A stretch of DNA of 22,352 nt from JAFGED01 sp964551295 (GTDB lineage Bacteria; Chloroflexota; Anaerolineae; B4-G1). The DNA is taken from assembly GCA_964551295.1 (NCBI GenBank), contig CAZKDJ010000052.1, forward strand, positions 1 through 22,352. Reading direction: 5' to 3'. The position numbers were made by a program, and so were the translations under genes. Below, piece by piece: positions 21,368-22,352 of the stretch. The notes below the pieces were generated by a model. It had not been told where the DNA came from. It ran no database searches and saw nothing but the letters and a program-made list of their open reading frames with translations. Each line of letters starts with the position of its first letter. Position 1 is the stretch's first letter.

Positions 21368-22330
21368 CTAGTTTTGCGATAAAAGTCTCGGCGTTGCCAA
21401 GTCCTCACGCAACTTGACATTGCCATAACGCAGACGGATCCAACCTAGCATTAGCAATAGGGCCACAAGTTCCAGTCCAAGCAAAGCCAATAGTATTGGC
21501 AGGGTGAGTTCACAAGAGTCGACAGCCGATGCCCAAGTAGCGTCGTCAAAACGCATCATGTAAAAAGCAGTTGTGTCACTGGCGTCGCTTTGAGCCCCTA
21601 TGCCCAACACGGCTGCCATCGTGAAATCCCATGCAGCATGATAGCTCAATGCAATGCCCACGCGCCCGGTTAGCAGATATAATAAACCCTTTATCGCCGC
21701 AGCCAGCAGCACAAATATCAAAAAAGTGAGATTACCATTGCCGAGATGCATGATCACCGAGATCACAGAGGCGCCTATCACGGCCAGCACGGCGGCATTC
21801 TCTGTGCCCAGTCTGTGAACAATCCCTTCGAACAAGTTGCGTAGTTGGTACGCACGTCCCACTTCTTCAAATGTCCCCACGCACAAATACACAAAGGCCA
21901 AGAGCAGTACGGCCAACCCAAATGGAAGACCGGGGAATCCTGACGTAAACGCAGGTTCAAACCTCACTAAACCTATTGTTAGCCCTACTAACGCCAAACC
22001 AAGTGGAAGCACAATGCCCAACACCAACCCGAAAGCAAAATCCGCCCACCAAGGCCCGCGATTCAGATGCAACCCAAAATCGGAGAATTGTCGCCGGTCC
22101 ACAAGGCGTCCGGTAAACGATACAGCAAAAAGAGTGACGCCAACCATTATCAAGGCGAGTATAACTGTGACCCAGGAAGAGTCAGTGTTTGTTGAGTCGG
22201 AGAGAGGTCTGAGCAGACTCAACCCCAGCAAATATAATCCAGAATTGAGAACCAACTGAATTGCCAGTCGCCAGCCTGCACGCAATCGAGCTTGAGACTC
22301 GTTCCAGAAAACGGCTTTGATAACTGACAT
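21368..22330 (-). CDS. CPBP-family intramembrane protease (CAAX/Abi)
   Basis: A polytopic membrane protein of 320 residues with about eight hydrophobic segments. The CPBP motifs are in order: E155-E156-V-G-R159 (FEEVGRAYQLR), H195 in VISVIMHLGNGN, and H231-A-A-W-D235. The last motif is normally H-x-x-x-N; Asp replaces Asn here. The family cleaves prenylated or other membrane substrates and includes bacteriocin-immunity (Abi) proteins. The N-terminus FWNESQARLRAGWRLAIQLV resembles CPBP proteins of Chloroflexota, where 'R-x-x-W-R' before the first helix is common. The start at 22330 has no clear ribosome binding site, and only 22 bases remain upstream, so the true start and promoter could lie outside the window. 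Confidence 0.82.
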   Translation of the reverse strand: MSVIKAVFWNESQARLRAGWRLAIQLVLNSGLYLLGLSLLRPLSDSTNTDSSWVTVILALIMVGVTLFAVSFTGRLVDRRQFSDFGLHLNRGPWWADFAFGLVLGIVLPLGLALVGLTIGLVRFEPAFTSGFPGLPFGLAVLLLAFVYLCVGTFEEVGRAYQLRNLFEGIVHRLGTENAAVLAVIGASVISVIMHLGNGNLTFLIFVLLAAAIKGLLYLLTGRVGIALSYHAAWDFTMAAVLGIGAQSDASDTTAFYMMRFDDATWASAVDSCELTLPILLALLGLELVALLLMLGWIRLRYGNVKLREDLATPRLLSQN

Positions 22331-22352
22331 TAATGCGTATCCAAAGTTTCCA

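Noticed and set aside
12960..22352. Integron gene-cassette array
   Set aside because: The layout is suggestive, but I found no GTTRRRY/RYYYAAC core pairs at the boundaries and no integrase. Some gaps between genes are too short for an attC site.
1..22352. tRNA, rRNA, CRISPR array or insertion sequence
   Set aside because: I looked for T-loop-like GTTCRANYC contexts, regularly spaced direct repeats and transposase motifs on both strands and saw none.

Overview
The window looks like a piece of a Chloroflexota (Anaerolineae-type) chromosome. This is inferred from the gene set and protein style: very large secreted proteins with a YLPLVLR-type motif, a LiaF-like toast-rack protein, an EFR1-type ferredoxin, an HXXEE protein and many small stand-alone enzymes. 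No rRNA or other marker is present to prove the taxonomy. All intact genes lie on the minus strand. The only plus-strand coding traces are two decayed fragments at the left edge. The left ~12 kb reads as GC-rich and the right ~9 kb as clearly less so (by eye, not computed).

Layout. (1) 1-436: plus-strand remnants of secreted proteins. (2) 437-5893: a two-gene operon with a very good sigma70-type promoter and a leader hairpin. It encodes a 1600-residue exported protein and a small exported partner that carries a frameshift. (3) 5986-8213: murJ (lipid II flippase) overlapping a PyrE-like phosphoribosyltransferase gene, with a promoter that gives an extremely short leader. (4) 8246-9223: LiaF-like envelope protein. 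(5) 9455-11993: a three-gene operon of an EFR1 ferredoxin/flavodoxin-like protein, a DUF4386-like membrane protein and a PH-like protein. (6) 12101-12959: two overlapping genes of unknown function. (7) 13021-22330: a string of small, unrelated, co-oriented genes: nucleotidyltransferase, HXXEE, VOC (frameshifted), DUF7670-like, 87-aa orphan, hydrolase remnant, SDR, 124-aa orphan, four-TM protein, single-TM protein (frameshifted), metallo-beta-lactamase-like lipoprotein, DinB-like, QueG-like Fe-S protein and CPBP protease.

The most unusual signal is in the right half. Gene boundaries there are marked by repeats, often at the stop codon. Three copies of a ~29-bp GTAG-headed REP-like element sit at the stops of three unrelated genes, with a possible shortened fourth. 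A GCAAAG-rich repeat directly follows another stop, and perfect 10-bp inverted repeats lie on or near others. Two homologous ~30-residue C-terminal tails of a restriction-methylase-type protein lie stranded between genes. Two otherwise unrelated genes share ~40 bp of start region. Together this looks like a mosaic, cassette-like accessory region assembled by repeat-mediated exchange, but no integrase, transposase or attC-like site was found.

Four reading-frame breaks all map to short homopolymers, so some apparent pseudogenes may be assembly or read errors.
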